This document shows, piece by piece, positions 24,551 to 33,153 of a stretch of DNA of 36,918 bases. Within the stretch, counting starts at the first letter, position 1; each line of letters begins with the position of its first letter. The stretch covers positions 1 through 36,918 of the forward strand of contig NZ_JAUMZV010000022.1 of assembly GCF_030527935.1 (NCBI RefSeq), given 5' to 3'. Below the pieces are notes generated by a model. The model did not search any database and was not told the DNA's origin. It was given only the letters and a program-made list of their open reading frames with translations. Position numbers and translations under genes: made by a program. This DNA comes from Kingella sp. (in: b-proteobacteria) (GTDB taxonomy: Bacteria; Pseudomonadota; Gammaproteobacteria; Burkholderiales; Neisseriaceae).

Positions 24551-24854
24551 AACGTACAACGCGGCAACCCCGCCCAACCGTATTTCAGCCTGCCTTGCGC
24601 TGCAAAAACGCGGGCGCGAATGCTGGGCAGCCTGAAACGCTCACGCGCGCCCCTACGGCTTGTTTGCAGGCCGTGCGCTGGCTTAAATGATGAAGCTGCC
24701 TGCGCCCATCTAGCAAAATAAATCCGCCCCGCCCGCAAAAGCAGCCTGAAAAACCCACGCAATCCAGTTAAAATACGCCCTAGCCATTTTCGGGCTGCCT
24801 TAACTATCCGCAGCCTGAAAATCTTTTTTATCCAACCGAGCTGCCACCCCCAAA

Positions 24855-25074
24855 GGCAGCCTGAAACCTTTGCAAAACCCCAGCAGCAGCCTGAGAAATT
24901 AAAAAATGCCGTCATTCCCGCGTAGGCGGGAATCTTGCCAAACATTCATAAATATGTGGAAAAAAACAATCCATTGTGTGAATTTAACCAAGATTCCCGC
25001 CTACGCGGGAATGACGGAGAATTGACTATTTCTCGTTGTGTTTTAGGTTTTGCAACGGTTTCAGCCTGAAAACC
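24855..25074. repeat. Composite NIME-like element, copy 3 (most complete)
   Basis: Outer arms CCTGAAACCTTTGCAAAACC (24860-) and GGTTTTGCAACGGTTTCAGC (25046-) enclose a perfect dRS3-like pair: ATTCCCGCGTAGGCGGGAAT (24914-24933) and its exact complement (24993-25012), with about 60 AT-rich bases between. It ends 23 bases before ftsW, so it must lie in or beside that gene's promoter region. Confidence 0.7.
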
Positions 25075-25096
25075 CATCACCCAGCAAAATCCACCC

Positions 25097-26341
25097 ATGT
25101 CCACCCCCCACAAAACCCCACTCTTAGACAAACTCCTAGACCGCAACCTGCTCAAAAACGGCGACAGCTACGACAAAACCTTCGTGTGGCTCTTGCTGTG
25201 CCTGCTCTGCTTTGGCTTGGTGATGGTGTATTCCGCATCAGGCGCGCAAGCAGGGCTGCATCATTACGACAACCGCGGTTTTTTTCTGATTAAACAAGCC
25301 CAGTTTGCCCTGCTCGGTCTTGCCATCTCGTTTGGCTTGATGCGCGTGCCGATGTGGCGATGGCAACGCTGGACAATCTATCTTTTGCTGTTCACGCTGC
25401 TGGTGATGATATTTGTGCCGTTTACGGGCGAAGTGGTCAATGGCGCACGCCGCTGGCTGCCCACTCCGTTTGGCTTCAAAATCCAGCCCAGCGAATTGTT
25501 TAAATTCATCACCATCATGTATATGGCGAGCTTTTTCAAACGCCGTGTGGACATTCTGCACGACTTTCGCCGCGTGATTTTGGTCGGCATCCCCATCGCC
25601 GCAGGCATCACGCTGGTTGCGCTCACGCGCGATTTGGGCTCGGCGATGGTGATTGTCGCCATCTTCCTATGCCTGCTGTATCTCGCCAGCATCCCGATGA
25701 AATGGTTTTGGGGCGCGGTTGCCGTAACCATCGCCGCCACCGTATTGATGATTATCACGTCTGAATTTCGGATGCACCGCATGGAAGTGATGTGGCAGCC
25801 GTGGAAAGACCCCACCGGCACGGGCTACCAAGGCTTAGGCTCGCTGCTTTCCATGAACCAAGGCGACCTGCTCGGTACAAGCTTGGGCAACGCCATCATG
25901 AAACGCGGCTTTCTGCCCGAAGCCCACACCGACTTTATTCTCGCCGTGATTGGCGAAGAGCTGGGGCTGATTGCCGTTGCCGCGCTCACCTTTGTTTACC
26001 TTTGGATAATCTGGCGCGCCTTTTCCATCGGCAAACAAGCCCGCGATTTGGATTTGCACTACAACTCCTTTATCGCCACAGGCGTAGGCGTGTGGGTAGC
26101 GGCGCAAAGTTTTGTGAACATCGGCGTAAACATCAGCCTGCTGCCCAACAAAGGGCTTACCCTGCCCTTGGTTTCCTACGGCGGCTCATCGCTGATTATC
26201 ATGCTGATTGCCTTTACCATGCTGCTGCGCGTGGACCACGAAAACCGCCTGCGCATCCGTGGCTACAACGTTGCCGACCCGCGCGAACGCAAAGCCAAAG
26301 CCGCGCCCAATAGGCAGCCTGAAAATAATTCGCCCGCGTAA
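25097..26341 (+). CDS. ftsW: Peptidoglycan glycosyltransferase FtsW (SEDS family)
   Basis: Septal SEDS-family membrane glycosyltransferase that polymerises lipid II with FtsI. 414 aa with about ten membrane segments. Signatures: GARRWLP, PSELFKF, TRDLGSAMV, GTGYQGLGSLLS (replacing the more usual GxGxGQS region), EAHTDFILAVIGEELGL, LLPNKGLTLPLVSYGGSS. Called FtsW rather than RodA because murG follows, as in dcw clusters. murD, which normally precedes, is absent. The last residues (NRQPENNSPA) are encoded by a DUS plus flanking bases. No ribosome site is visible. Confidence 0.93.
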   Translation: MSTPHKTPLLDKLLDRNLLKNGDSYDKTFVWLLLCLLCFGLVMVYSASGAQAGLHHYDNRGFFLIKQAQFALLGLAISFGLMRVPMWRWQRWTIYLLLFTLLVMIFVPFTGEVVNGARRWLPTPFGFKIQPSELFKFITIMYMASFFKRRVDILHDFRRVILVGIPIAAGITLVALTRDLGSAMVIVAIFLCLLYLASIPMKWFWGAVAVTIAATVLMIITSEFRMHRMEVMWQPWKDPTGTGYQGLGSLLSMNQGDLLGTSLGNAIMKRGFLPEAHTDFILAVIGEELGLIAVAALTFVYLWIIWRAFSIGKQARDLDLHYNSFIATGVGVWVAAQSFVNIGVNISLLPNKGLTLPLVSYGGSSLIIMLIAFTMLLRVDHENRLRIRGYNVADPRERKAKAAPNRQPENNSPA

Positions 26342-26454
26342 TCAAGCTGAAACATTAAACCACACACTTGTTAATCCAAAGGCAAAGGCAGCCTGAAACG
26401 TTAAACGCTCTTTCCAACGCTTGCACTACGCAAAACCCTTTTCAGGCTACCCTC

Positions 26455-26479
26455 ATGGAGCGGCGACGGCTCATCGCCA
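26455..26479. repeat. Left arm of the 87-bp element in the ftsW-murG gap
   Basis: ATGGAGCGGCGACGGCTCAT matches the left arm of 9134-9220; no right arm follows. The 228-base gap 26342-26569 also holds several DUS copies (one variant TTCAGGCTACCC) and no gene. Confidence 0.5.
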
Positions 26480-26569
26480 CAATGCCAATCAACCAACCAA
26501 GGCAGCCTGAAAACCACCCCATCCCCACTTTCAGGCTGCCCCCCAACACCCCCACAGAAAGCCCACACC

Positions 26570-27646
26570 ATGACCACAAAAACCATCCTACTCATGGCAG
26601 GCGGCACAGGCGGACACATCTTCCCCGCCCTAGCCGTTGCCCAATCGCTGCAACAACAAGGACACCGCGTTGTCTGGCTCGGCAGCCACGACAGCATGGA
26701 ACAACGTCTCGTGCCGCAGCACAACATCCCGCTGGAACTCATCTCCATGAAAGGCGTGCGCGGCAAAGGCATCCTGCGCAAACTCGCCCTGCCCCTGATG
26801 CTGCTGCGCTGCGTTCAGGCTGCCAAAGCCATCATCCGCAAACACCACATCAACGCCGTCATCGGCTTTGGCGGCTTTGTAACCTTCCCCGGTGGGCTTG
26901 CCGCCAAACTGCTTGGCGTGCCGATTTTTGTGCACGAGCAAAACGCCGTGGCGGGCATGGCAAACAAACGGCTCGCCAAATGGGCAACGCGCGTGCTGTA
27001 CGCCTTTCCCCAAGCCTTTCCGCAATACCCTGATGGGCTAGTGGGCAACCCCGTTCGCGCCGACATCGCCGCCCTGCCCGCGCCCGAAACCCGCTTTGCC
27101 CACCGCCAAGGCAGCCTGAAAATCGCCGTTATCGGCGGCAGCTTGGGCGCGCAAATACTCAACGAAATCGTCCCCGCCGCGCTCGCCCTGCTGCCCCAAG
27201 CGCAACGCCCCATCATCACCCACCAATCAGGGCGCGGCAATTTAGCCACGCTGCAAGCTGCCTACCAGCAAGCAGGCGTAGCTGCCGAGTGCATTGAATT
27301 TGTGGACGACATGGTTGCCGTGTACCGCGATGCCGACGTGCTGATTTGCCGCGCAGGCGCGCTCACCATCGCCGAACTCACCGCCGCAGGCGTAGGCGCA
27401 TTGCTCGTGCCGTTCCCGCACGCCGTGGACGACCACCAAACCGCCAACGCCCGCTATATGGTCGCCGCCGAAGCAGGCTTGCTGCTGCCCCAATCGCAGC
27501 TTACCGCGCAAAATCTCGCCCAAATCATCGGCGGGCTTACCCGCGACCAATGCCACGCATGGGCAACCCACGCCCGCACCCTTGCCATGCCCGATAGCGC
27601 GGATAATGTCGCCAAGATTGTGTTGAACACGCTTGGCGAACAATAG
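26570..27646 (+). CDS. murG: UDP-N-acetylglucosamine-N-acetylmuramyl-(pentapeptide) pyrophosphoryl-undecaprenol GlcNAc transferase
   Basis: GT28 glycosyltransferase that adds GlcNAc to lipid I, giving lipid II at the inner face of the membrane. 358 aa (E. coli 355). N-terminal glycine loop GGTGGHIFPALA (11-22), second loop GFGGFVTFPGGLAAK, central GGSLGAQILNE, and the UDP-binding region CRAGALTIAELTAAG followed by PFPHAVDDHQTANA. A DUS is read in frame as QGSLKIAV at the start of the C-terminal Rossmann domain, and another at about 26815. The stop TAG uses the AG of the following DUS. Confidence 0.97.
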   Translation: MTTKTILLMAGGTGGHIFPALAVAQSLQQQGHRVVWLGSHDSMEQRLVPQHNIPLELISMKGVRGKGILRKLALPLMLLRCVQAAKAIIRKHHINAVIGFGGFVTFPGGLAAKLLGVPIFVHEQNAVAGMANKRLAKWATRVLYAFPQAFPQYPDGLVGNPVRADIAALPAPETRFAHRQGSLKIAVIGGSLGAQILNEIVPAALALLPQAQRPIITHQSGRGNLATLQAAYQQAGVAAECIEFVDDMVAVYRDADVLICRAGALTIAELTAAGVGALLVPFPHAVDDHQTANARYMVAAEAGLLLPQSQLTAQNLAQIIGGLTRDQCHAWATHARTLAMPDSADNVAKIVLNTLGEQ

Positions 27647-27716
27647 GCAGCCTGAAAACGCCCGCATCGCCAGTTTTCAGCTATACATCCATCACACAAA
27701 AAGGATTTTCCCAACC

Positions 27717-28340
27717 ATGCCCCACAAACTTACCCCCAGCATACTCGCCCTTTTGCTGCTGACTTCTTGTTCACTCACCCAAGGAAAATCCAAAATGACT
27801 GATTACGAACCTAAACTTAACCCCAATCCCACGCAACGCTACGATGTTACCGTTACGTTAATTGAAGCTCCCACCAATTTGGTCGTTACCAATATTTGGG
27901 CAATTTATGAATCCAACTGCGAACAGTTGGTAGATAAATGGGCGGGGGCTTATAAGGAATTAACCAAAGAATTTGCGCTGGAATTTAAAAAAATCAAACC
28001 GAATGTTTATCACGCTACGGTGTTTGGCGATAAGCTGTTGGATGAAAGCAGACCTGATGGCACAGAGTGCCGTTGGGAATTATTAGATATTCCCGTTAGG
28101 CTAGAACCCAGCCCGAATTTGGCAGACATTCACTATTCAAGCGGTGTTACCATCGCGCCAAATTTTTATGTATCAGAAGGATACTGGAAATATGAAGGCT
28201 ATATCACACGGTATAATTTCAATGCCCCCAGTCCTGTAACATGGCATCGCTCTATGGGCGTAGCCATAAGCAAAAATATGTTCGGTCCCATCCCCAAACA
28301 GCAATTAGCCACCATTCGTTTTGAATTACGGAGAAAATAA
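27717..28340 (+). CDS. Lipoprotein, 207 aa; candidate immunity protein for the adjacent lipase
   Basis: Signal peptide MPHKLTPSILALLLLTSC with lipobox LTSC, Cys18. The mature part has no recognised family; it contains two further cysteines (SNCEQL, TECRWEL) and aromatic-rich beta-like segments (YVSEGYWKYEGYITRYNF). AAGGA lies about 12 bases upstream of the ATG at 27717; the longer frame reads through a DUS (NRQPEN). It ends two bases before the lipase start. In Xanthomonas-type T4SS loci, effectors are paired with an upstream lipoprotein immunity gene, which is the basis for the guess. Base composition is AT-rich and no DUS is inside, suggesting acquisition. Confidence 0.65.
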   Translation: MPHKLTPSILALLLLTSCSLTQGKSKMTDYEPKLNPNPTQRYDVTVTLIEAPTNLVVTNIWAIYESNCEQLVDKWAGAYKELTKEFALEFKKIKPNVYHATVFGDKLLDESRPDGTECRWELLDIPVRLEPSPNLADIHYSSGVTIAPNFYVSEGYWKYEGYITRYNFNAPSPVTWHRSMGVAISKNMFGPIPKQQLATIRFELRRK

Positions 28341-28342
28341 TC

Positions 28343-29772
28343 ATGACTACCCCTAAATTTGACCGCCTAGCCATTACCCAAGCTGTATTATCAGAAGATG
28401 TGTATGTAGATAAAAATGCCGATGGACAATGGCAGCATCGGCATAGAGAAACAGCAGACAGTAAGGATGTTACTATTACATACCCTGATGGTTCTATTGG
28501 TTATTTTGAAGAAATAGCCAAATTGGAAAAATCAGATGGCTTTCAAGGCGTAATTTATCGCAATAAAGACACTAACGAACTGCATGGTGTCATTCGTGGC
28601 TCAGAAAAGCGCGAATGGGCAAAGATATTGTAGTTACAGATGCCATCAATATGGGTTTGCTGCAAGTTAATAATCAATTAGATAGCGCACGCGAATTTGG
28701 AAATGAATTGATAGAAATCGCTAACGAGCAAGCCAAGGAAAACCATATCAACGCCCCCATCTATTTAGCAGGGCACTCACTCGGCGGGACTATTGCACAA
28801 TATCTGGCGCATTATTATGGCGATAGAATTTGCCGCACCGATACCTTATAACGCCTTTGGTGCGGCGGCATTGGGCTATAACCAGCGTGTGCCTGCTGAT
28901 AGCAATGTTAGCAATGTGATTAACCATCGCATGGCAGGCGATACCACCAGCAATTTAAGTAAGCACTATGGCAAGGTAGTAACTTATGGCTCGCCCACCA
29001 AAGAAAATGGCAACCATTCCATTAGCAATTTTACCTATCGCGGCAAAAACGCTCACGCCAAAGACCAAACCTATGTGCTAGCCGACCCCGAACGCTGGCA
29101 AAACTATAAAGAAACTCACGTTGTGCCAACGGCAGCCAAAGGGACAAGAGTAGGGATTGCGTATGGGCTTAATCCCGTTCATTTAATTGATACTGCACTA
29201 TACAAAATGCGTAAACCGACACCAGCGGGGCAGCGTGCGGATAAAGCCGGGGTGCCGCCTTATCACACACAGGGCAATGCCCTTGCATCCCTGAAAGTGA
29301 TAAAAAGCACATTAACCCTATCCAAGCGGAAGCCAATATTGGTTATCAGCGCAATATTCCGCTGGAAGTTCAAAAACTTTCTCCCCAGTCTCAATCTCTT
29401 TATAATCAAATCAATGAAAAAGTGCGCGATTTATGTGTTGCCAAAGGCATTTATTGGAACGATAAAATAGACAACGGCATTGCTGAGTTAACGGTATTGG
29501 CGGTTAAAGACCAAATGCCGCGGGTGGATTCTGTTTCATTGAATGATAAAAACGAAATCGTGATGACAAGATGGGGCTCGCGCCAAACAAGAGATGAGTT
29601 TGAGCGTAATGTTGTGCGCATACCCGATAACAGCTTGGGAAATACGCCCATACAAAACAGTATTCAGCAGATACAGCAGCAGGAAGAAATCAACGAATAC
29701 AATCGTCAAACGCAGCTGATGGAACAGCAAAATCAGCAGACACAATCGCAGTCGCGTGGGCGGACGATGTAA
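28343..29772 (+). pseudogene. Lipase effector with XVIPCD-like Gln-rich C-terminus, broken by three frameshifts
   Basis: Four overlapping frames read as one protein of about 475 aa: 28343-28615 (LHGVIRGSEKREW), 28615-28820 (KDIVVTDAINMG ... GHSLGGTIAQYLAHYY), 28820-29290 (IEFAAPIPYNAFGAAALG ... VVTYGSP) and 29290-29772. The nucleophile elbow GHSLGG marks an alpha/beta-hydrolase lipase. The last part (SLYNQINEKVRDL, RVDSVSLNDKNEIV, TPIQNSIQQIQQQ, then a Gln-rich tail) resembles the XVIPCD secretion domain of Xanthomonas-type T4SS effectors, from memory. Breaks fall near 28613 (a missing G in a G run would restore WGKD), 28815-28830 and 29280-29300. GGAG lies upstream inside the lipoprotein gene. 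It is AT-rich, without DUS. Either a decayed toxin or assembly errors. Confidence 0.65.
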
Positions 29773-29785
29773 CGCTTTCTGTTTT

Positions 29786-29825
29786 AGGCAGCCTGAAACC
29801 CCACTCCCCCCTTTTCAGGCTGCCT
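29786..29825. terminator. DUS-pair hairpin between lipase gene and ppx
   Basis: AGGCAGCCTGAAA (29786-29798) and TTTCAGGCTGCCT (29813-29825) form a 13-bp stem with a 14-base C-rich loop, 14 bases after the lipase frame ends. It marks the right edge of the AT-rich, DUS-free block. Confidence 0.65.
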
Positions 29826-29860
29826 CTATCAGCAATCTCATCCCCAACAAGGAAACCCAC

Positions 29861-31360
29861 ATGGAAAACGTCGCTCAACTTCTCGCCTCGGTTGATTTAG
29901 GTTCAAACAGTTTTCGCCTGCAAATCTGCCAAAACAACAACGGGCAGCCGCAAGTGGTGGAAAACATCAAGCAAATGGTCCGCTTTGCAGGCGGCTTGGA
30001 TGCCAACAAAAACCTAGACGAAGCCAGCCAAGAGCGCGCCTTGGAATGCTTAGCGCAGTTTGGCGAACGGCTGCGCGGCTTTGCGCCTGCCCAAGTGCGT
30101 GCCGTTGCCACCAACACCTTCCGCGTTGCCAAAAACATCGCCCAATTTTTGCCCAAAGCCGAAGCCGCGCTGGGCTTTCCGATTGAAGTCATCGCAGGGC
30201 GCGAAGAAGCGCGGCTCATCTACACAGGCGTAATCCACACCTATCCCAACAACGGGCAAAAGCTGCTGGTAATTGACATCGGCGGCGGCTCAACCGAATT
30301 TATCTTGGGCAGCGAATTGCGCCCCACCCACACCGAAAGCCTGCCGCTGGGCTGCGTAACCTATTCGCTGCGCTTTTTCCAAAACAAAATCAGTCAAAAA
30401 GATTTTCAGGCTGCCATCAACGCCGCGCGTAACGAAATCCAGCGCATCAGCAAAATCTACAAACAACAAGGCTGGGACATCGCGCTGGGCACATCGGGCA
30501 GCGCAAAATCCATCGCCACCGTGATTGCCGCGCAAGATATGGGCGAGCGCATCACGCTGGATGCTATGCGCGTGCTGGCGCGCAAAATTGCCGATGCGGG
30601 CAGCGTGAAAAAAGCCAAGCTAGAAGGCATCAAGCCCGAGCGCGTGGAAGTGTTTGCAGGCGGGCTGGCGGTGATGATGGCGGCGTTTGAAGAGTTGGAG
30701 ATTGCAGGCATGGCGTTCAACGAAGCAGGCTTGCGCGATGGCGTGTTTTTTGACACCGTGGGGCGCAATATCCACGAAGATTTGCGCGAACAAACCGTGC
30801 GCCAATTCCAAGAGCGTTACCACGTTAGCCGCAATCAAGCCGAGCGCGTGGCGCAGCTTGCCTTGCAACTGCTGCGCCATTTGGCGCAAACCGCCACCGT
30901 GCAAGAGCTGGATTATTGGTCAAACTATGTGCGCTGGGCGGCGCAGTTGCACGAAGTGGGCGTGGACATTGCCCACACCGCCTACCACAAACACACCGCC
31001 TATGTGCTGGCCAACGCCGATATGTCGGGCTTTTCGCGCCCCGAGCAAGAATTGCTGGCGATGCTCACGCTGGGGCAACGCGGCGACTTGAAAAAAATGG
31101 CGGAAACGCTTAACCGCAGCGACATCATGCGCTGGCACGCCGTGCTGGCTTTGCGCCTTGCCGTGCTGTTCTGTCGCGCTCGCCTGCCTTTGCAACTGCC
31201 GCAAGGCTTATCGCTGCAATACAACGCCCCCGCCAACAGCTACACGCTCAAAGCCCCGCAAGCATGGTTAGACAACAACCCGCTCACCGCCGCCGCGCTG
31301 CAAGAAGAAGCCGAGCAATGGCAAAAAATTGAGCATCAATTCAACGTGGTAGCCCAATAA
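29861..31360 (+). CDS. ppx: Exopolyphosphatase (Ppx/GppA family)
   Basis: Hydrolyses inorganic polyphosphate from its ends, or pppGpp in the GppA branch. 499 aa. Actin-like ATPase-fold signatures: SVDLGSNSFRLQI near the N-terminus, ATNTFRVAKN, GREEARLIYTGV, VIDIGGGSTEF, GTSGSAKSIA, and NEAGLRDGV before the C-terminal helical domain with HEVGVDIAHTAYHKH. AAGGA precedes the ATG at 29861; the longer frame reads through DUS copies (RQPETP, FQAAS). Overlaps pqiA by one base (TAATG). A DUS is translated as DFQAAINAA. Ppx and GppA cannot be separated by eye; Ppx is favoured by length. Confidence 0.9.
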   Translation: MENVAQLLASVDLGSNSFRLQICQNNNGQPQVVENIKQMVRFAGGLDANKNLDEASQERALECLAQFGERLRGFAPAQVRAVATNTFRVAKNIAQFLPKAEAALGFPIEVIAGREEARLIYTGVIHTYPNNGQKLLVIDIGGGSTEFILGSELRPTHTESLPLGCVTYSLRFFQNKISQKDFQAAINAARNEIQRISKIYKQQGWDIALGTSGSAKSIATVIAAQDMGERITLDAMRVLARKIADAGSVKKAKLEGIKPERVEVFAGGLAVMMAAFEELEIAGMAFNEAGLRDGVFFDTVGRNIHEDLREQTVRQFQERYHVSRNQAERVAQLALQLLRHLAQTATVQELDYWSNYVRWAAQLHEVGVDIAHTAYHKHTAYVLANADMSGFSRPEQELLAMLTLGQRGDLKKMAETLNRSDIMRWHAVLALRLAVLFCRARLPLQLPQGLSLQYNAPANSYTLKAPQAWLDNNPLTAAALQEEAEQWQKIEHQFNVVAQ

Positions 31361-32676
31361 TGTCCCGCCTGCGCCATGCCATCTATCGCCGCATTCAGCA
31401 TCAATGGGCAAAGCATTATTTCCCCAACGCCACCCTGCCCGCGCACGATGTAACCTGCCCCGAATGCGGCTTACAAACCCATTTGCCCAAGTTGCGGCAA
31501 GGGCAATCCGCCGAATGCCCGCGTTGCCATCATCATTTGGTGGGCATTGAACCCGAGCCTTATCCCATCGTGTTAGCCTGCGCCATCGCCGCGCTGATTT
31601 TGATGCTGCTGGTGTATAGCCAGCCTTTTGTGCGCGTAATGATGACGGGGATGTATTCGCGCTTAACGCTGCCTGAAATGATGATAACGCTCATCGGCAG
31701 CGGCAGATGGAGCTTTCTGGGCATCGTGCTCACCTTGCTCACCTTTGGCACGCCCGTGGTGTTTTTGCTGTCGTGTATTTATGTGTATAGCGCGTTGATT
31801 TTTGAACGCAACGCGCGTTATCTACTCGGCGCGGCTCGCCTGCTCACCCGTTTGCAAGAATGGATTATGGTGGATGTGTTTTTCATCTCCATGCTGGTAG
31901 CGTATATCAAGCTCAGTGCGGTGGCATCGGTGAAATTTGGCACCGCGTTTTGGCTGATGCCTGTGCTGGCTCTGCTGCTGTTGCGCACCGCCGTTGCCAC
32001 GCCAAGCCATTGGGTGTATTACCAAATCCGCCGCGCCAAGCATCAAGCCTTTTTTCAGGCTGCCCCCGATACCCTATGCTGCAAACGCTGCCTGTTTTAC
32101 CGCCCCGCCAGCGAAGCATTTTGCGGCGTGTGTGGCTCGGAGCTGTTCCACCGCTGCCCCAGCAGCCTGAAAGTGTCCGCCTGCTTTTTGCTCGCCGCCA
32201 TGATTTTGTATCTGCCCGCCAACTTGCTCACCATTATGATTTCCACCAACCCGATAGAAAAAGAAGTCAGCACCATTATGAGCGGCATTATTTTTATGTG
32301 GAACAAAGGCGACCGCTTTATCGCCAGCGTGATATTCAGCGCGAGCATCGCCGTGCCCACGCTCAAAATCATCTCCATGCTGATGCTGATTTACAGCGCA
32401 GCCGTGCGCCCCTTGCTGCCCATCCGCGTCCTATCCGTGCAATACCGCCTAACCGAGCGCGTGGGGCGGTGGTCAATGATAGACATCTTCGTCATCATCA
32501 TCATGATGAGCACCTTCCACACCAACATCGCCCGCGTAACCCCCGGCCCTGCCGCGATTTACTTCTGCCTTGTGGTCATCCTCACCATGCTCTCGGCGCA
32601 TTTTTTCGATGTGCGGATACTGTGGGACAAAGCAGGCGAAAACGGTTTCAGGCAGCCTGAACACGCACGGGATTGA
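31360..32676 (+). CDS. pqiA: Intermembrane transport protein PqiA
   Basis: Inner-membrane partner of the PqiB MCE tunnel, involved in lipid transport and envelope integrity. 438 aa (E. coli 417). Two repeats each begin with a zinc ribbon: CPECG...CPRC (C33, C36, C53, C56) and CCKRC...CGVCG (about 240-260). Each is followed by a four-helix membrane domain with GSGRWSFLGIV or ERVGRWSMIDIFVI. Start ATG shares its A with the ppx stop. The end (GFRQPEHARD) is encoded by a DUS. pqiB, the usual next gene, is missing; an R-M cassette follows instead. FQAAP and SSLK also derive from DUS-like sequence. Confidence 0.92.
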   Translation: MSRLRHAIYRRIQHQWAKHYFPNATLPAHDVTCPECGLQTHLPKLRQGQSAECPRCHHHLVGIEPEPYPIVLACAIAALILMLLVYSQPFVRVMMTGMYSRLTLPEMMITLIGSGRWSFLGIVLTLLTFGTPVVFLLSCIYVYSALIFERNARYLLGAARLLTRLQEWIMVDVFFISMLVAYIKLSAVASVKFGTAFWLMPVLALLLLRTAVATPSHWVYYQIRRAKHQAFFQAAPDTLCCKRCLFYRPASEAFCGVCGSELFHRCPSSLKVSACFLLAAMILYLPANLLTIMISTNPIEKEVSTIMSGIIFMWNKGDRFIASVIFSASIAVPTLKIISMLMLIYSAAVRPLLPIRVLSVQYRLTERVGRWSMIDIFVIIIMMSTFHTNIARVTPGPAAIYFCLVVILTMLSAHFFDVRILWDKAGENGFRQPEHARD

Positions 32677-32682
32677 TATAAT
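32677..32682 (+). promoter_or_regulatory. Putative -10 for the R-M cassette
   Basis: TATAAT lies immediately after the pqiA stop, 30 bases before vsr. No good -35; a DUS sits at that distance. A DUS variant AGGCAGCCTGCA (32697-32708) lies between the -10 and the start codon. No control-protein box was recognised. Confidence 0.4.
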
Positions 32683-32712
32683 AGCGGATATTTTTCAGGC
32701 AGCCTGCACCCA

Positions 32713-33153
32713 ATGGACAGACTTACCCCGACACAGCGCAGAAAATGTATGCAGGCCAATAAAAGCAAAGGCACAAAGCCCGAAATTCTATTGGGAAAAG
32801 CCATGTGGCGGATTGGACTGCGCTACCGAAAAAACAGCAGCCTCATATTCGGCAAACCCGATTTCAGCTTCAAAAAATACAAAATTGCCGTATTTGTGGA
32901 CGGTGAATTTTGGCACGGGAAAGACTGGGAAAAGAGAAAAGCCGGCATCAAAACCAACCGCGAATTTTGGACGGCAAAAATCGAACGCAATATGCGGCGC
33001 GACCGAGAAGTAAACGATTATCTGACTCGGAACGGCTGGCAGGTATTCCGTTTTTGGGCGGGCGATGTCGTCAAGAATCCGCAAATATTTGCCGAAAAGA
33101 TACGGAAAGAAATTTATGGAAAACTATCAGACAATCAAAGCAACAAAAAATAA
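32713..33153 (+). CDS. vsr: Very short patch repair endonuclease Vsr
   Basis: Nicks DNA at T:G mismatches that arise from deamination of 5-methylcytosine, so it protects sites modified by the adjacent methyltransferase. 146 aa. Conserved features: SKGTKPEILL, GLRYRKN, GKPDFSF with catalytic D50, FVDGEFWHG (H68), and TKIERN-like region TAKIERNMRRDR. The cysteine ligands of the structural zinc site of E. coli Vsr are not evident. Overlaps the methyltransferase start by 38 bases. AT-rich compared with neighbours. Confidence 0.92.
   Translation: MDRLTPTQRRKCMQANKSKGTKPEILLGKAMWRIGLRYRKNSSLIFGKPDFSFKKYKIAVFVDGEFWHGKDWEKRKAGIKTNREFWTAKIERNMRRDREVNDYLTRNGWQVFRFWAGDVVKNPQIFAEKIRKEIYGKLSDNQSNKK

Noticed and set aside
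24551..24854. Possible gene remnant in the gap between the REP-like element and the NIME-like copy.
   Set aside because: No frame shows protein-like content; the region reads as degenerate DUS copies in GC-rich filler.
26368..27033. 221-codon frame overlapping the start of murG.
   Set aside because: It begins in DUS and repeat sequence and continues as a shifted reading of murG.
31860..32660. 266-codon frame inside pqiA.
   Set aside because: Same reason: an Arg/His/Pro-rich shadow of the pqiA frame, which has intact zinc ribbons and membrane segments.
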